DNA of 64,000 nt from JBAOHV01 sp964450685 (GTDB lineage: Bacteria > Actinomycetota > Acidimicrobiia > Acidimicrobiales > Microtrichaceae). The position numbers were made by a program, and so were the translations under genes. Each line of letters opens with the position of its first letter. The first letter of the stretch is position 1. The notes beneath the pieces are model-generated. The model was not told the DNA's origin and searched no databases. It was given only the letters and a program-made list of their open reading frames with translations. The DNA lies in NCBI GenBank assembly GCA_964450685.1, contig CAYVDN010000006.1:33198-97197 (forward strand). The letters are read 5' to 3'. Shown piece after piece: positions 16,656 to 25,445 of this stretch.

Positions 16656-17168
16656 ATGAGCGTGGAACTGATCGACGACGACGAGCTGCGTGATGGCCAG
16701 TACTCCAAGGCGGTGGGCGAGCGGCTGCGTCACATCAGGCGACAGAAGAGGCTGTCCCTGCAGGAGGTCGAGACGATCTCGGCCCACGAGTTCAAGGCGT
16801 CGGTGCTCGGCGCCTACGAGCGTGGGGAACGGGCCATCTCGGTGCCCCGGCTCCAGAGGCTTGCCCGCTTCTACAAGGTGCCCGTGGACCAGCTGCTGCC
16901 CGGGGACGACGTCGTCGAGGAGCTTCCGGCCCGACGCGATCTCGATGGCGGAGCGAAGATCGACCTGACCCGACTCGAGGGTCTGAACGGAGCCGAGTCC
17001 GAGATGCTCTCGCGCTACCTGCGGATGATCCAGGTGCAGCGACAGGACTTCAACGGCCGTGTGCTCACGATCCGTCGGGACGACATGCGGGCCATCGCAT
17101 GCATCCTCGGGGTCACCGAGGACGCAGCCGATCGCCGCCTCGACGAGATGGGCCTGCGCCTCGGCTGA
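16656..17168 (+). CDS. bldD: BldD-like c-di-GMP-responsive transcription regulator
   Basis: 170 residues from ATG 16656, almost the length of Streptomyces BldD (167). The N-terminal XRE-type HTH reads KAVGERLRHIRRQKRLSLQE, with the conserved GAYERGERAISVPRLQRLA. The C-terminal domain carries QRQDFNGRVLTIRRDDMR, matching the BldD c-di-GMP signature RxD-X8-RxDD; the canonical form is RGD-X8-RQDD, so two inner residues differ but the charged ones remain. BldD represses developmental genes as a c-di-GMP-assembled dimer. A TAGGTT hexamer at 16568-16573 is a possible promoter. It is convergent with the Tad operon. Confidence 0.85.
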   Translation: MSVELIDDDELRDGQYSKAVGERLRHIRRQKRLSLQEVETISAHEFKASVLGAYERGERAISVPRLQRLARFYKVPVDQLLPGDDVVEELPARRDLDGGAKIDLTRLEGLNGAESEMLSRYLRMIQVQRQDFNGRVLTIRRDDMRAIACILGVTEDAADRRLDEMGLRLG

Positions 17169-17190
17169 ATCCATCGTGCGCCTCGGCTGA
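17155..17190. repeat. 14-bp direct repeat duplicating the bldD stop codon
   Basis: TGCGCCTCGGCTGA at 17155-17168 (the last codons and stop of bldD) and again at 17177-17190, period 22. The second copy provides one arm of the terminator hairpin. Confidence 0.85.
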
Positions 17191-17195
17191 GGCGC
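17178..17195. terminator. Hairpin terminator between bldD and the Tad operon
   Basis: GCGCCTC (17178-17184), loop GGCT, GAGGCGC (17189-17195). A short perfect stem with a weak T-rich tail on the plus strand. It lies between convergent transcripts. Confidence 0.6.
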
Positions 17196-17230
17196 CCGTG
17201 TGTTTCGAGTCAGGCCCCGTGGGTCCGGTC

Positions 17231-18145
17231 CTACGGGAGCACGATGGTCTGACCGACGTGCAGCAGTGACGGGTCCCCGGGGTCGACCAGTCGATCGCGG
17301 TTCTCCTCGACGAGCCGGGCCCAGTAGGTCGCGACAGGTTCCGCGTGGCCGCGTTCGGCTACGACGCGTTCGGCGATCGCCCAGAAATGCTCGCCGGGTT
17401 CGACCGAGTGCAGGGAAACAGCGGGCGCTGCTGCTGATGGGTAGGTGGCTACCCCGTCGGTTGATGCTGGGTCGTTGAACTCTGGACCGTTGAACGCTGG
17501 GTCATTGGGCACTGGGACAGTCGATGCCGGGTCGCTGGACAGATCCGGGGTGGATGGATTCGGGGCCGGCGCCCACGGGAGCATCGTTCGCGCAGACGTG
17601 GTTGTCGAGGACGTGGGGCTGTCGACCAGGGACTCGAGTGTGATCGTGCGTGGGTCTGTCGGATTCTCCACGGCTCCGACGCTCGGAATGCTCACCGATG
17701 CAGCGGCCACGCTCACAGCTGCTGCCGTCAACCAGCGGGGCGTCGCACGGCGGGCCAGCACAGCGACCCGACCGCTGTGACTACCTGCGCCAGGCATCGG
17801 GCCGTGGACCAGGCCAACCAGGAGATTCAGTCCCGCGACGATCGTCAAGTAGCCGAGCGTGGCCAACGCGACTACCACGAGCGTCGAACTCACGAGCCCG
17901 ACAATGTCCCAGGTGGCAGTCGTGGATCCGGCGAAGCTCTGCCAGTCGAGCCATGGCGGGCGGTTGCCCCAGACCGCCGCCAGTCCGACCGACGAGATCA
18001 GCATCGTGGCCAACGCACGCCGTAGTTGGCGACGTCTCAGGGACCGGGGTGACATATCGGACCTGCGGCCCGGTACCGGTCTGTTCGTGGCGTGGTCCGA
18101 TCCGAGGCTGGGTCGACGGTACGAGCGGTCCTCGATGATGGTCAT
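17231..18145 (-). CDS. LysM-domain membrane protein, last gene of the Tad operon
   Basis: 304 residues. Two transmembrane segments (ALATMLISSVGLAAVWG and GLVSSTLVVVALATLGYLTI) and a third hydrophobic stretch near residue 150 precede a Pro/Asn/Thr-rich spacer with repeats such as DPAFNGPEFNDPAST. A C-terminal LysM-like domain (SVEPGEHFWAIAERVVAE to LLHVGQTIVLP) ends the protein. It probably anchors to peptidoglycan. ATG 18145 has GGAG at SD distance and overlaps the pseudokinase stop by 4 nt. A role in guiding the pilus through the wall is inferred from linkage only. Confidence 0.8.
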   Translation of the reverse strand: MTIIEDRSYRRPSLGSDHATNRPVPGRRSDMSPRSLRRRQLRRALATMLISSVGLAAVWGNRPPWLDWQSFAGSTTATWDIVGLVSSTLVVVALATLGYLTIVAGLNLLVGLVHGPMPGAGSHSGRVAVLARRATPRWLTAAAVSVAAASVSIPSVGAVENPTDPRTITLESLVDSPTSSTTTSARTMLPWAPAPNPSTPDLSSDPASTVPVPNDPAFNGPEFNDPASTDGVATYPSAAAPAVSLHSVEPGEHFWAIAERVVAERGHAEPVATYWARLVEENRDRLVDPGDPSLLHVGQTIVLP

Positions 18146-19380
18146 GTCTGCTCCTTGGCAACTGGGGACCCTGCGGCGTCGAGCGGGCGGAGTCGAACAC
18201 ATCCGTCAACCTCGTCGACACCGAGCGAGGTCGCTCCGGGGTAGGTGCCGAGATATCGGGCTGTGGTAGTCGCCCCGGATCCAGGCCACTCGTCGAACGT
18301 GAACACCTCGGACGAGGAGGCTCTGAGGAGAACGACCTGAGCCGGTCCCCGACAGGTGATCGGAGCGACGACGACATGGTCTCCTGGTTCTCCAGCACTG
18401 AAGCGATCGCTCCCGACCGTCACGATGTTGCCCGAGACGGAGACGTCGTCGGGGCAATCGTCACGGTCAAGGTCCGGGCCGGCACTTGCCCAGGGATTGG
18501 CGGTGGGCGAGTGGGCGCATGCCGGTCTGTCGTCGGACGCGAGTGGCGAAGGGCTGCTCGACTCCACCCGGCCACTGCTCTGGCCGGCGGCGGCCACCGC
18601 TCCCCAGGTCAGGCCGAGCACACCGACCCCGACGGCGGCACCCACCAGCCGGAGAGGTGTCCCACCGAGCGGCGATCGGCCGCCTGCCTTCGCCCCCTGG
18701 CCCGGACGAGACGTCGGGTCGCCGATCCGTGGCGGCGACATTCGTGAGCTCAGGTCAACTGCGAGCTCACGAAGGTCAGCCGCCAGGGCTTCGACTGATC
18801 GACAGCCCGCTTCCGGCGAGACCGAGTTCGTTCTTCCGAGGCCCCGGTGGTAACGACGCACGGCAGAGCGGTACACCCACGATGCCCTCGGACCCCACGT
18901 GTCGCCGCGGTGGCGCAGGACGTGCTCGATCAGATCCACAAGCTGTTGGAGGTCGGTGAGGGTATCGGGTCCCTCGTCACCAGCGTTGCTGCAGCGAACC
19001 CTTGCCGAACCGAGCGAGCAGAGACGAACAGTTCCTTCCGCGGCGATGACCACGTGCTCAGAGCACAACGCACCATGGGTCCAGCCGGCTGCGTGCAGCT
19101 CCGCGACGGCGTCGGCTGTGTCGGCGAGAGCCGTGAGCAGCTCTGTAGGCGACCGCCCCTGCAGCTGTGATAGGTCGCGGTCGCCTGCGTCGACGGTGAC
19201 GAGATCGGTCCTGTCATCGGACTCCCGCAACGCGACGAGCTCCACCACTGGTAGTCCCCGCATGTGTTCGAGCAGTTCTGCCTCGCGACGCAGATGCTGA
19301 CGAGAACCTCCTCGGGCACTCTTGGCCACGAGCGGTGTACCGCCGACGGTGAGCCGGTGGACCCGATTGGCCCCGGTCAT
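18142..19380 (-). CDS. Membrane-anchored pseudokinase in the Tad operon
   Basis: 412 residues. Residues 1-220 have a protein-kinase-like fold: LVAKSA (VAIK-type Lys), REAELLEHM (helix C), and then a catalytic loop reading HGALCSEHVVI. There the HRD Asp and metal-binding Asn are absent, and SLGSARV stands in place of DFG. It should bind without phosphorylating. One transmembrane helix (RLVGAAVGVGVLGLTWGAVA) leads to an extracellular domain with Cys residues and a calcium-like DLDRDDCPDD segment. ATGA coupling to tadG and to the LysM gene places it in the pilus machinery. The family is inferred; the function is unknown. Confidence 0.75.
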   Translation of the reverse strand: MTGANRVHRLTVGGTPLVAKSARGGSRQHLRREAELLEHMRGLPVVELVALRESDDRTDLVTVDAGDRDLSQLQGRSPTELLTALADTADAVAELHAAGWTHGALCSEHVVIAAEGTVRLCSLGSARVRCSNAGDEGPDTLTDLQQLVDLIEHVLRHRGDTWGPRASWVYRSAVRRYHRGLGRTNSVSPEAGCRSVEALAADLRELAVDLSSRMSPPRIGDPTSRPGQGAKAGGRSPLGGTPLRLVGAAVGVGVLGLTWGAVAAAGQSSGRVESSSPSPLASDDRPACAHSPTANPWASAGPDLDRDDCPDDVSVSGNIVTVGSDRFSAGEPGDHVVVAPITCRGPAQVVLLRASSSEVFTFDEWPGSGATTTARYLGTYPGATSLGVDEVDGCVRLRPLDAAGSPVAKEQT

Positions 19381-19835
19381 CGGTTGAGCCTGGCGGTAGC
19401 AGTGACGACGATCCGCTCGCTGTCCGCGCGACCTGGAACAGCGCGGAGCATCACGTGGTCGACCAGGAGCTCGATCGTGACAGTCACCGTCGAACCCTCG
19501 TCACCGACCCGCACGGTCGGTTCAGACACAAGATCTCCGGGGAGGCTGACAGTGCTCAGGTGTGCATCGACCACGCGTCGTGCTCTGCCGGGGTCGATTG
19601 TCAGCCCGCCGCTCCGCTGGAGCTCCTCGGTGTCGATCATCGCCGCGGCATCGTCGGCGGCCGCGGACACCGTCCGATGGGCCGAACGGTGCGCACCGTG
19701 CAGGAGAGTCAGGTCGATCGCGATGGTGCCCAGGCAGATGAGGACGAGCATCATCGCCGGTACGAGCATCAACGCGCTCGCAGTCTCGCCTCCGTGTCGC
19801 TCAGTCCAGTGCGCAAGGCGTGGTCGCCGGGTCAT
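19377..19835 (-). CDS. TadG/TadE-like pseudopilin
   Basis: About 152 residues with a short basic N-terminus, a single hydrophobic segment after a Gly-Glu site (ERHGGETASALMLVPAMMLV) and an extracellular C-terminal part. This is the layout of TadE/TadG minor pilins processed by a prepilin peptidase. ATG 19835 is preferred; GTG 19847 is possible. It overlaps the upstream tadE-like gene by 35 nt and the pseudokinase gene by 4 nt. Confidence 0.7.
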   Translation of the reverse strand: MTRRPRLAHWTERHGGETASALMLVPAMMLVLICLGTIAIDLTLLHGAHRSAHRTVSAAADDAAAMIDTEELQRSGGLTIDPGRARRVVDAHLSTVSLPGDLVSEPTVRVGDEGSTVTVTIELLVDHVMLRAVPGRADSERIVVTATARLNR

Positions 19836-20319
19836 GGCTGGGTCCACTGGTCATCTCCCTGTGTGGGTCGACGAGCTCCCGGTGCGTGACTCGCACAGGT
19901 CGGGTCCCGAGGTCGTCGAGGAATGGGAGGCGTGCAGCGGGAGCTTCTGCCTCGAGGGTGACGGTCGCCGGTTCACAGGGCCCGAACCGGTTCGGGTCGG
20001 GGGCTGTGAACCGGATGTCTGCCAGGCGAGTGCCACGTCGCAGCAGGACCTCTGAAGCAGCTCGTTGTCCGGCTGATGCTGCCTCCCGGGGTGTAGAGGC
20101 TTCCGTGTAGCTGCGCATGTACTCGCGTGCCGCAGCGTCCATGGCGGCGCGGGTGTCGATGATCGACCAGATGTTCAGTACCGCTAGCGAGCCGGCGACC
20201 AGGATGAACAGGCCGAAGAGGATTCCCTCGGCGCCGCCGACGAAGCCGCCCTGACAGCGGCGGCGAGCTGATGGATGTGGTGCCATGTTGCGGCATCCGT
20301 CGCCGGCCGTCCCGTTCAC
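19801..20319 (-). CDS. TadE-like minor pilin
   Basis: 172 residues. Type III-like leader and hydrophobic helix (GGAEGILFGLFILVAGSLAV), then a globular extracellular part with two Cys residues. The GTG start overlaps the preceding gene's stop (GTGA). A downstream ATG at codon 12 is an alternative start. Confidence 0.7.
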   Translation of the reverse strand: MNGTAGDGCRNMAPHPSARRRCQGGFVGGAEGILFGLFILVAGSLAVLNIWSIIDTRAAMDAAAREYMRSYTEASTPREAASAGQRAASEVLLRRGTRLADIRFTAPDPNRFGPCEPATVTLEAEAPAARLPFLDDLGTRPVRVTHRELVDPHREMTSGPSHDPATTPCALD

Positions 20320-20756
20320 GGTCTCTCCACCCTGACCGAGATGGTTCGATCCAGAGCACCGACGACCGGGCCTCCGTCGATCATCGCTGGTAGCAGCGAG
20401 ACACCCCTGGATCGCAGCCGGAGGACGACACGGTCGTCGTCCAACGACTCGATGTCGAGTTGCACGTCGCCGCCGTGCTCGCCGAGCGCGTCCCTGGCAT
20501 CATCGAGGACCTGTGCTGCCACAGTGGCGCGGTCATAGCCGACAGGTGCCGTCGCGATGTCGCGTGCTGCGTCGTAGGCGACAGCATCGACGGTGCTTCG
20601 TGCCCACAGGCCGATGCAGATGTTCGACGCGAGCCCGACCGACGCCGCAACGGCGGCGACACCGAACACCGTGCTCAGGAGCCCTGACCCGCGCTCGTCG
20701 CGACGAGAACAGCGCCTGGGTACACCCCGCCGGGTCGAGCTCCGGGTGCCGTTCAT
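20316..20756 (-). CDS. TadE-like minor pilin
   Basis: 146 residues starting at ATG 20756, which overlaps the pilin stop by 4 nt. The basic leader RRDERGSG precedes the hydrophobic helix LLSTVFGVAAVAASVGLASN and an extracellular domain with DVQLDIESLDDDRVVLRLRS. The layout is that of prepilin-like TadE proteins; a longer reading to 20903 would overlap the pilin gene in another frame and is rejected. Confidence 0.7.
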   Translation of the reverse strand: MNGTRSSTRRGVPRRCSRRDERGSGLLSTVFGVAAVAASVGLASNICIGLWARSTVDAVAYDAARDIATAPVGYDRATVAAQVLDDARDALGEHGGDVQLDIESLDDDRVVLRLRSRGVSLLPAMIDGGPVVGALDRTISVRVERP

Positions 20757-20992
20757 CCGCCGATCTGCTCCACCTGGGCGCGGGTCCGGTCGGTAGCCGA
20801 GTTCATCATCGAGTCGAACCCGGTCCAAAGACCGATGCCGAGGAAGGCGACTATCAGGACTGCAATCGCGGTCGAGATGACCCCCTCGCCCCGCTCGTTG
20901 CACAGCGGAGCAGGGGCAGGCTTTGCCGCTCGGTGAGCAGGCTCCGTGTGTGCGGGCTCGGACAGGACTCGTGAGTCGGTGTTGTTCTCCAT
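20753..20992 (-). CDS. flp: Small Flp-like prepilin (probable major pilin)
   Basis: 79 residues: a hydrophilic leader to NERGEG, then the helix VISTAIAVLIVAFLGIGLW and a short tail. Size, leader glycine and position after tadC fit the Flp pilin, though the GATAIEYG core motif is not kept. It has the strongest ribosome binding site of the operon (AGGAGGT, 4 nt before the ATG) and the only sizeable gap (34 bp) before it, as expected for an abundant pilin. The function is inferred. Confidence 0.65.
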   Translation of the reverse strand: MENNTDSRVLSEPAHTEPAHRAAKPAPAPLCNERGEGVISTAIAVLIVAFLGIGLWTGFDSMMNSATDRTRAQVEQIGG

Positions 20993-21026
20993 GATGACCT
21001 CCTGGTCGTTGTTCTTCTTGTCGGGT

Positions 21027-21920
21027 TCACCCGCCGGCGACCTGCTCCATGGCGGAGGTGAAAGGGACGGCGAGGAAGATGAGGCCCGGTACGAGGGTCG
21101 CGACGGTGACCGGGATCCAGACCAGTTGTGAGCGCCGCTCGATGGCCTCGATCAAGTCGCGGTGTGCCGCAGCCCGGGCGCTCCGTGCTTCCTGGGACAC
21201 GAGCTGGCCCAGGTCGCCCGCATCTCCGTGCAGTCGGAGGACAGAGACCAGGCGGCCGATTGCGTCGACTCCGCTGTCATCGGCCCATTCGGCAAGCGCT
21301 GCGTTGGTGCTCAGGCCCTGGCGGATCCTCCGGCTGACTGAACGCAGGTCCGATGCGATCGCCCCGTCGCCGCGTTGCGCCAGGCGGTTCAGCGCGCCCG
21401 GAACCGAGTATCCGGCCGACAGGAGCAGACCGAGCTGCTCGGTGACCACCGGAAGCTCGTCGCGTCGACGCGAGCGCCGCTCCTCGACCGCGGAGTCCAA
21501 TCGGCGTTCCTCGATCAGCGCAGCCAGGACGGGCAGGCCGAGGATCGCGACGACTGCGACGACGGGCTTGGGGGTGACAGCGACGCTGAAAGCTGCTCCT
21601 GCGACGAACGTGACACCGGCGAACGTGGCCTGCCGCATCCGGAACGCGGCAGGGTCCAGGGACCAGCCAGCCTGGTCGAGCCTGGTGGACAGCAGCTGGC
21701 GCACGCCGAGCAAGGATGATGCTCGCTCCCCCCATCGTTCGATTCCGGGAGCGAGGATGGCCCTCATCGAGTCCGAGGTGCGGTGTGTCGTCGCGTGGGG
21801 GCGGTGGCGCCGATATGGCGCCAGCCGATCCGCAAGACGCGAGCGTCGGAACCAGGGTGCCTCGCACAGGAGGAGGGTGATCCCGGCAGCGAGAAACGCC
21901 CATACGATAGGAAGGGTCAT
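21027..21920 (-). CDS. tadC: Tad pilus inner-membrane platform protein TadC
   Basis: 297 residues of the type II secretion F family. Hydrophobic segments lie at the N-terminus (LPIVWAFLAAGITLLLCEAP), mid-protein and C-terminus (LVWIPVTVATLVPGLIFLAV). The cytoplasmic T2SSF helical bundle contains LPVVTEQLGLLLSAGYSVPG. ATG 21920 overlaps the tadB stop by 4 nt. It pairs with TadB as the assembly platform. Confidence 0.85.
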   Translation of the reverse strand: MTLPIVWAFLAAGITLLLCEAPWFRRSRLADRLAPYRRHRPHATTHRTSDSMRAILAPGIERWGERASSLLGVRQLLSTRLDQAGWSLDPAAFRMRQATFAGVTFVAGAAFSVAVTPKPVVAVVAILGLPVLAALIEERRLDSAVEERRSRRRDELPVVTEQLGLLLSAGYSVPGALNRLAQRGDGAIASDLRSVSRRIRQGLSTNAALAEWADDSGVDAIGRLVSVLRLHGDAGDLGQLVSQEARSARAAAHRDLIEAIERRSQLVWIPVTVATLVPGLIFLAVPFTSAMEQVAGG

Positions 21921-22783
21921 CGGTCGAACACCCGTCTCTGCTCGGGAAGTCGCATGACACGGCTTGCCCACCACCAGCACGCGGCCATGACGAGCAGCCC
22001 GACTGCCACCAGCGCCTGCCCGACCGGTGTCTGGTAGGCCGCCCTCCCGTCGCCGACGCTCAGCCCGGCGAGGGCCATTCCCGCCGGTACGAGCACCACG
22101 AACACCCTGGCGAAGCGCGCGCCGGACTGGCGTGCCTCGGCCTCCCTGCGTCCCGCCAGATCCTGACGACGATCGTCTGCGAGAGCGGCGAGGCGGGAGT
22201 CGAGGTCGCCGCCGACATCAGCGGCGACGAGCAGTGTCTCACAGGTTGCGTCAGCCGTCGGGTCCGCGAGTTGTCGCTTCAGTTCTGCGACGGTGCGAGG
22301 GAAGTCGGTCGTGAGCGACCACTCCCGTTGTGCCGAGATGAAGGCTCCGTGGAGCTCCTCGGGTCCTCGGAGCCCGACCTCGAGGAGCGCCTGGGGGATC
22401 GACCGGCCGGCCGACCCGGTCAGGACTCTGAGCTCCTCGATGAGGCGCGGCCAAGCGGCCCTCGCTGCGTGTCGTCTGGCGGTGCGTCGAGACCTCCAGA
22501 CCGTCGCCGGGACGATCGCACCGGCTCCCGCAACGAGTAGCGCGGGCAGGCCGGGGCCGAACACGACCAGAGCAGGGAGTGAGCTCGTAGCACCGACCAG
22601 AAGCGATGCGAGCAGGAACTGCACCGGGCTCACCCCTTCGAGCCCTGCCTGGTCCAGGATCAGTCGGGCGCGTCCTGCAGCCATCGAGCGCACATCGGTC
22701 TGATTCCAACGGGAACGGGGTTCACTCCAGACCAGCAGGTAGGTGCCTGTTGCTGCGAGGGCGGCGAGCAGGAGGCCGGTCAT
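21917..22783 (-). CDS. tadB: Tad pilus inner-membrane platform protein TadB
   Basis: 288 residues, type II secretion F family, with paired transmembrane helices at both ends and the F-domain segment WPRLIEELRVLTGSAGRSIP. It overlaps the cpaF stop by 4 nt. It forms the inner-membrane platform with TadC, driven by the CpaF ATPase. Confidence 0.85.
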   Translation of the reverse strand: MTGLLLAALAATGTYLLVWSEPRSRWNQTDVRSMAAGRARLILDQAGLEGVSPVQFLLASLLVGATSSLPALVVFGPGLPALLVAGAGAIVPATVWRSRRTARRHAARAAWPRLIEELRVLTGSAGRSIPQALLEVGLRGPEELHGAFISAQREWSLTTDFPRTVAELKRQLADPTADATCETLLVAADVGGDLDSRLAALADDRRQDLAGRREAEARQSGARFARVFVVLVPAGMALAGLSVGDGRAAYQTPVGQALVAVGLLVMAACWWWASRVMRLPEQRRVFDR

Positions 22784-24090
22784 GATCGTCCTACGGCTTC
22801 GCCGAGCAGGAGTCGTCCGTCGAAACCTGCTCTCTGGAGCCGTTCGAGCGCCCGCATCGGCATCAGTCCTGTCGGGCGCAGCGGTCCGTCGATCCGTGGA
22901 CGCTCGAACAGCTCTGTCGTGGTGAACTGCACGGCGTCCGCGCCCGCAGTCAGGTCCTCCACCGCCAGTACCGAGGTGACGCGTGGACCGTTCGGACCTC
23001 GCTCGGAGTGGACGACCAGGTCGATCGCGTCGCTGACCAGGCTGTTGAGCGCGGCAACAGGCAATTGATGGGAATCGGAGAGCTGGGCGATGAACCTCAA
23101 TCTCGTCAAGGCCTGCTTCGATGACGAAGCATGAATGGTCGTGTAGCCGGTAACGCCGGACGACAGGGTCAACAGCAGTGGCATCGCTTCGCGGTCGCGG
23201 ACCTCGCCGACTATCGCCACGTCCGGGGCCATTCGCAGGAATCCGGCGACCAGTCGTCGCAGATCGACCTCGGCGCGGTCGGCGCGGGCGGGCCGGGTCT
23301 GGAGGCTGGCGATGTTCGCGAGCGGTACGTCGGCTTCGAAGACCTCCTCGGCGATCACGACTCTCAGGGACGGTTCGAGTTCCGCTGCGCAGCAGGACAG
23401 CAGCGTCGTCTTGCCGGCTCCGGGTGCGCCGGCGAACACGATGCTCATGCGGGCCCGCACGCAGGCGACCAGGAAGGTGGCGGCCTGCGGGGAAAGCGTC
23501 TCTCGTCGCACGAGCTCGTCCAGCGAGCTGATTGCCACGCCGGTGAACTTGCGGATGTTGACCATCAGGTGATTCCCGCGGCTCAGGTCACCGTGCACGA
23601 TGTGGAGCCGCGATCCGTCGTCGAGCTGTGCGTCCTGGAGTCCCTCCGTGGGGTCGAGCTTGCGATGTGACGAAGCAGCATCCTCGAGGAGCTTGGTCAG
23701 GGTCCTGGCCACGTGGTCGTCGTCGTGGAACACCTCGTGGTGGTAGCGGCTACCACCGGAGTGCCTGCGCACGAAGATCTCGGTGGGGGCGTTGATCATG
23801 ATCTCCCACACGTCGTCGTCGTCGAGCAGGTCCGTCAACGGCCCGTACCGTGCGAGATTCCGGAACGCCCTTTCCGCGATCCCCTCGGGATCGTTCAACC
23901 CATCCCGGATGAGACCTCGGCGGTGATCTGCCTGGTGTTCGTCGATCACGTGGTCGATCAAGCGGCGAAGTCGTACCTGGCCCCCTGGCTCATCGACGTC
24001 GAGGAGCTCACGGGTGGCTCGGAGCTGCACCTCGTGCTCGACTCGCTGAAGCGGCGAAGGTGCGGACGGGGCGGTCGTGGTGGCCTTCAT
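22780..24090 (-). CDS. cpaF: Tad pilus assembly ATPase CpaF/TadA
   Basis: 436 residues. The N-terminal domain contains GPLTDLLDDDDVWEIMINAP, followed by Walker A FAGAPGAGKTTLLSC, a VIAEEVFE segment (Asp box region) and Walker B DVAIVGEVRDREAMPLLLTL with VTGYTTIHASS. This is a secretion ATPase of the CpaF type. The ATG overlaps the CpaE stop by 4 nt and is preceded by GGAGGG. Confidence 0.92.
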   Translation of the reverse strand: MKATTTAPSAPSPLQRVEHEVQLRATRELLDVDEPGGQVRLRRLIDHVIDEHQADHRRGLIRDGLNDPEGIAERAFRNLARYGPLTDLLDDDDVWEIMINAPTEIFVRRHSGGSRYHHEVFHDDDHVARTLTKLLEDAASSHRKLDPTEGLQDAQLDDGSRLHIVHGDLSRGNHLMVNIRKFTGVAISSLDELVRRETLSPQAATFLVACVRARMSIVFAGAPGAGKTTLLSCCAAELEPSLRVVIAEEVFEADVPLANIASLQTRPARADRAEVDLRRLVAGFLRMAPDVAIVGEVRDREAMPLLLTLSSGVTGYTTIHASSSKQALTRLRFIAQLSDSHQLPVAALNSLVSDAIDLVVHSERGPNGPRVTSVLAVEDLTAGADAVQFTTTELFERPRIDGPLRPTGLMPMRALERLQRAGFDGRLLLGEAVGRS

Positions 24091-25445
24091 GCGACGTCCC
24101 TCCTGTTGCGCGCGAAGAGCTGCACCCGGTCGTCGATGTCGGTGCCGAGCTCTCCCGGACGGACCCGCTCGGCGACCTCGCCGCCCTGCGTCGGTCGAGG
24201 GGGGAGCGAGTCGGCGAGAGCGAGCACGTGACGCCCGAGAGGATCGACGAGGCACGAAGGCAACGGCGCTACTCGGTCGTGGACCTCGTCCATGGCTCGA
24301 GCCCGGCTCAGCATGACCGGGTCGGCGATGTCGGCGTGACGTTCGCTGTCGAACAGCTTCGACACCTGGCGGCGCAGCAGTGTTCGTCGAGAGGCCGAGC
24401 GTGGCGAGCTCGAGATCACGGGTACGAGCCGGTGTGCAGGTACCCCGGCGTCGAGCAGGTCCTCTGTGAGAGTGGTGAGTCCGTGCAGGCCGTGAAGGTC
24501 GCCGCGGGCGACGACGAGAACCAGGTGGGCGCGGTCGACTGCTGCGAGGTTCACGGAGTGGCGGTCCTCCACGTCCGATGATCCAGTGTCCGCCTGATTG
24601 TCGAGCTCTGCGTCGAAGTCGACGATCACCGTGTCGAACGCGCGGCACATGGCATCAAGTGCTGCATCCGCGGACCTGCGTCGGAGGGTCACCCAGTCGG
24701 AGATCCGGCGGCGCCCCAGCAGCAGCGAGTAGTGACGGGTCGGAACCGGGAAGGTGATTCTCCTCACCTCGTCGGGATCGAGCCTGTCGGAGCGATGTGA
24801 CTCCACGAGCTCGGGAAGCCCGGGGACTACGTCGCCGATGTGGTGATACATCGCAAGTGACCCGCGTGCGCAGCCGTCGACCAGCGCGACGGTCCCCCTG
24901 CTGGTCGATTCAGCAGGTTCGTCCGGTGCGTATCGCCACCGGGTGGTTGCAGCGGCTTGGGCCAGGGCCATCGCTGCGGAGCTCGCCCCGCCGCCGCCCG
25001 GGCCCGTCACCGCCACGAGCAGGCCCTCACCGCGCACGGACTCACTCAGGACTGATCGGCCCGGGCGGCGGGCAGGTCCGACCGGACGTGCGTGGCGCTT
25101 CAGGGCCTCGACGAGCGTCGCGGGGTCCAGACGGTCGTCGATCACCGCCGCACAGCCAAGAGCTTCCCAGTCGCGGTGAACGGATCCGTCCGTGACCACC
25201 AGGCTGGGGGTGCCGGCACCGGCGGCGGCATCTATGAGGTCGCGGTCGATCCCGGGGCCCCTCGCGTCGAGCAGCAGAGCGGAGACACGGCGGCCTGTGC
25301 CGAGCACAGCAGCAGCTTCGGTGGCGGTCAGACAGCTCACGAACTCGACGGGAGCAGCACCGTCGGTCGACCAGCGCGCCAGGTCGGCCACCCACCGTGC
25401 CCGAGCCCTGGTAACCCCGACGACGACGAACCGGTCGGAGCTCAT
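24087..25445 (-). CDS. CpaE/TadZ-like localisation ATPase with degenerate P-loop
   Basis: 452 residues: an N-terminal receiver-like region (LLLDARGPGIDRDLIDAAAG), then a MinD/ParA-like domain. The P-loop reads AVTGPGGGGASSAAMALAQA; the deviant Walker A Lys (KGGxGK[ST]) is missing and replaced by Ala-Ser. VALVDGCARG occupies the switch position. In Tad systems CpaE/TadZ localises the pilus at the cell pole. Loss of the Lys suggests nucleotide-independent scaffolding. It overlaps the neighbours on both sides by 4 nt. Confidence 0.75.
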   Translation of the reverse strand: MSSDRFVVVGVTRARARWVADLARWSTDGAAPVEFVSCLTATEAAAVLGTGRRVSALLLDARGPGIDRDLIDAAAGAGTPSLVVTDGSVHRDWEALGCAAVIDDRLDPATLVEALKRHARPVGPARRPGRSVLSESVRGEGLLVAVTGPGGGGASSAAMALAQAAATTRWRYAPDEPAESTSRGTVALVDGCARGSLAMYHHIGDVVPGLPELVESHRSDRLDPDEVRRITFPVPTRHYSLLLGRRRISDWVTLRRRSADAALDAMCRAFDTVIVDFDAELDNQADTGSSDVEDRHSVNLAAVDRAHLVLVVARGDLHGLHGLTTLTEDLLDAGVPAHRLVPVISSSPRSASRRTLLRRQVSKLFDSERHADIADPVMLSRARAMDEVHDRVAPLPSCLVDPLGRHVLALADSLPPRPTQGGEVAERVRPGELGTDIDDRVQLFARNRRDVA

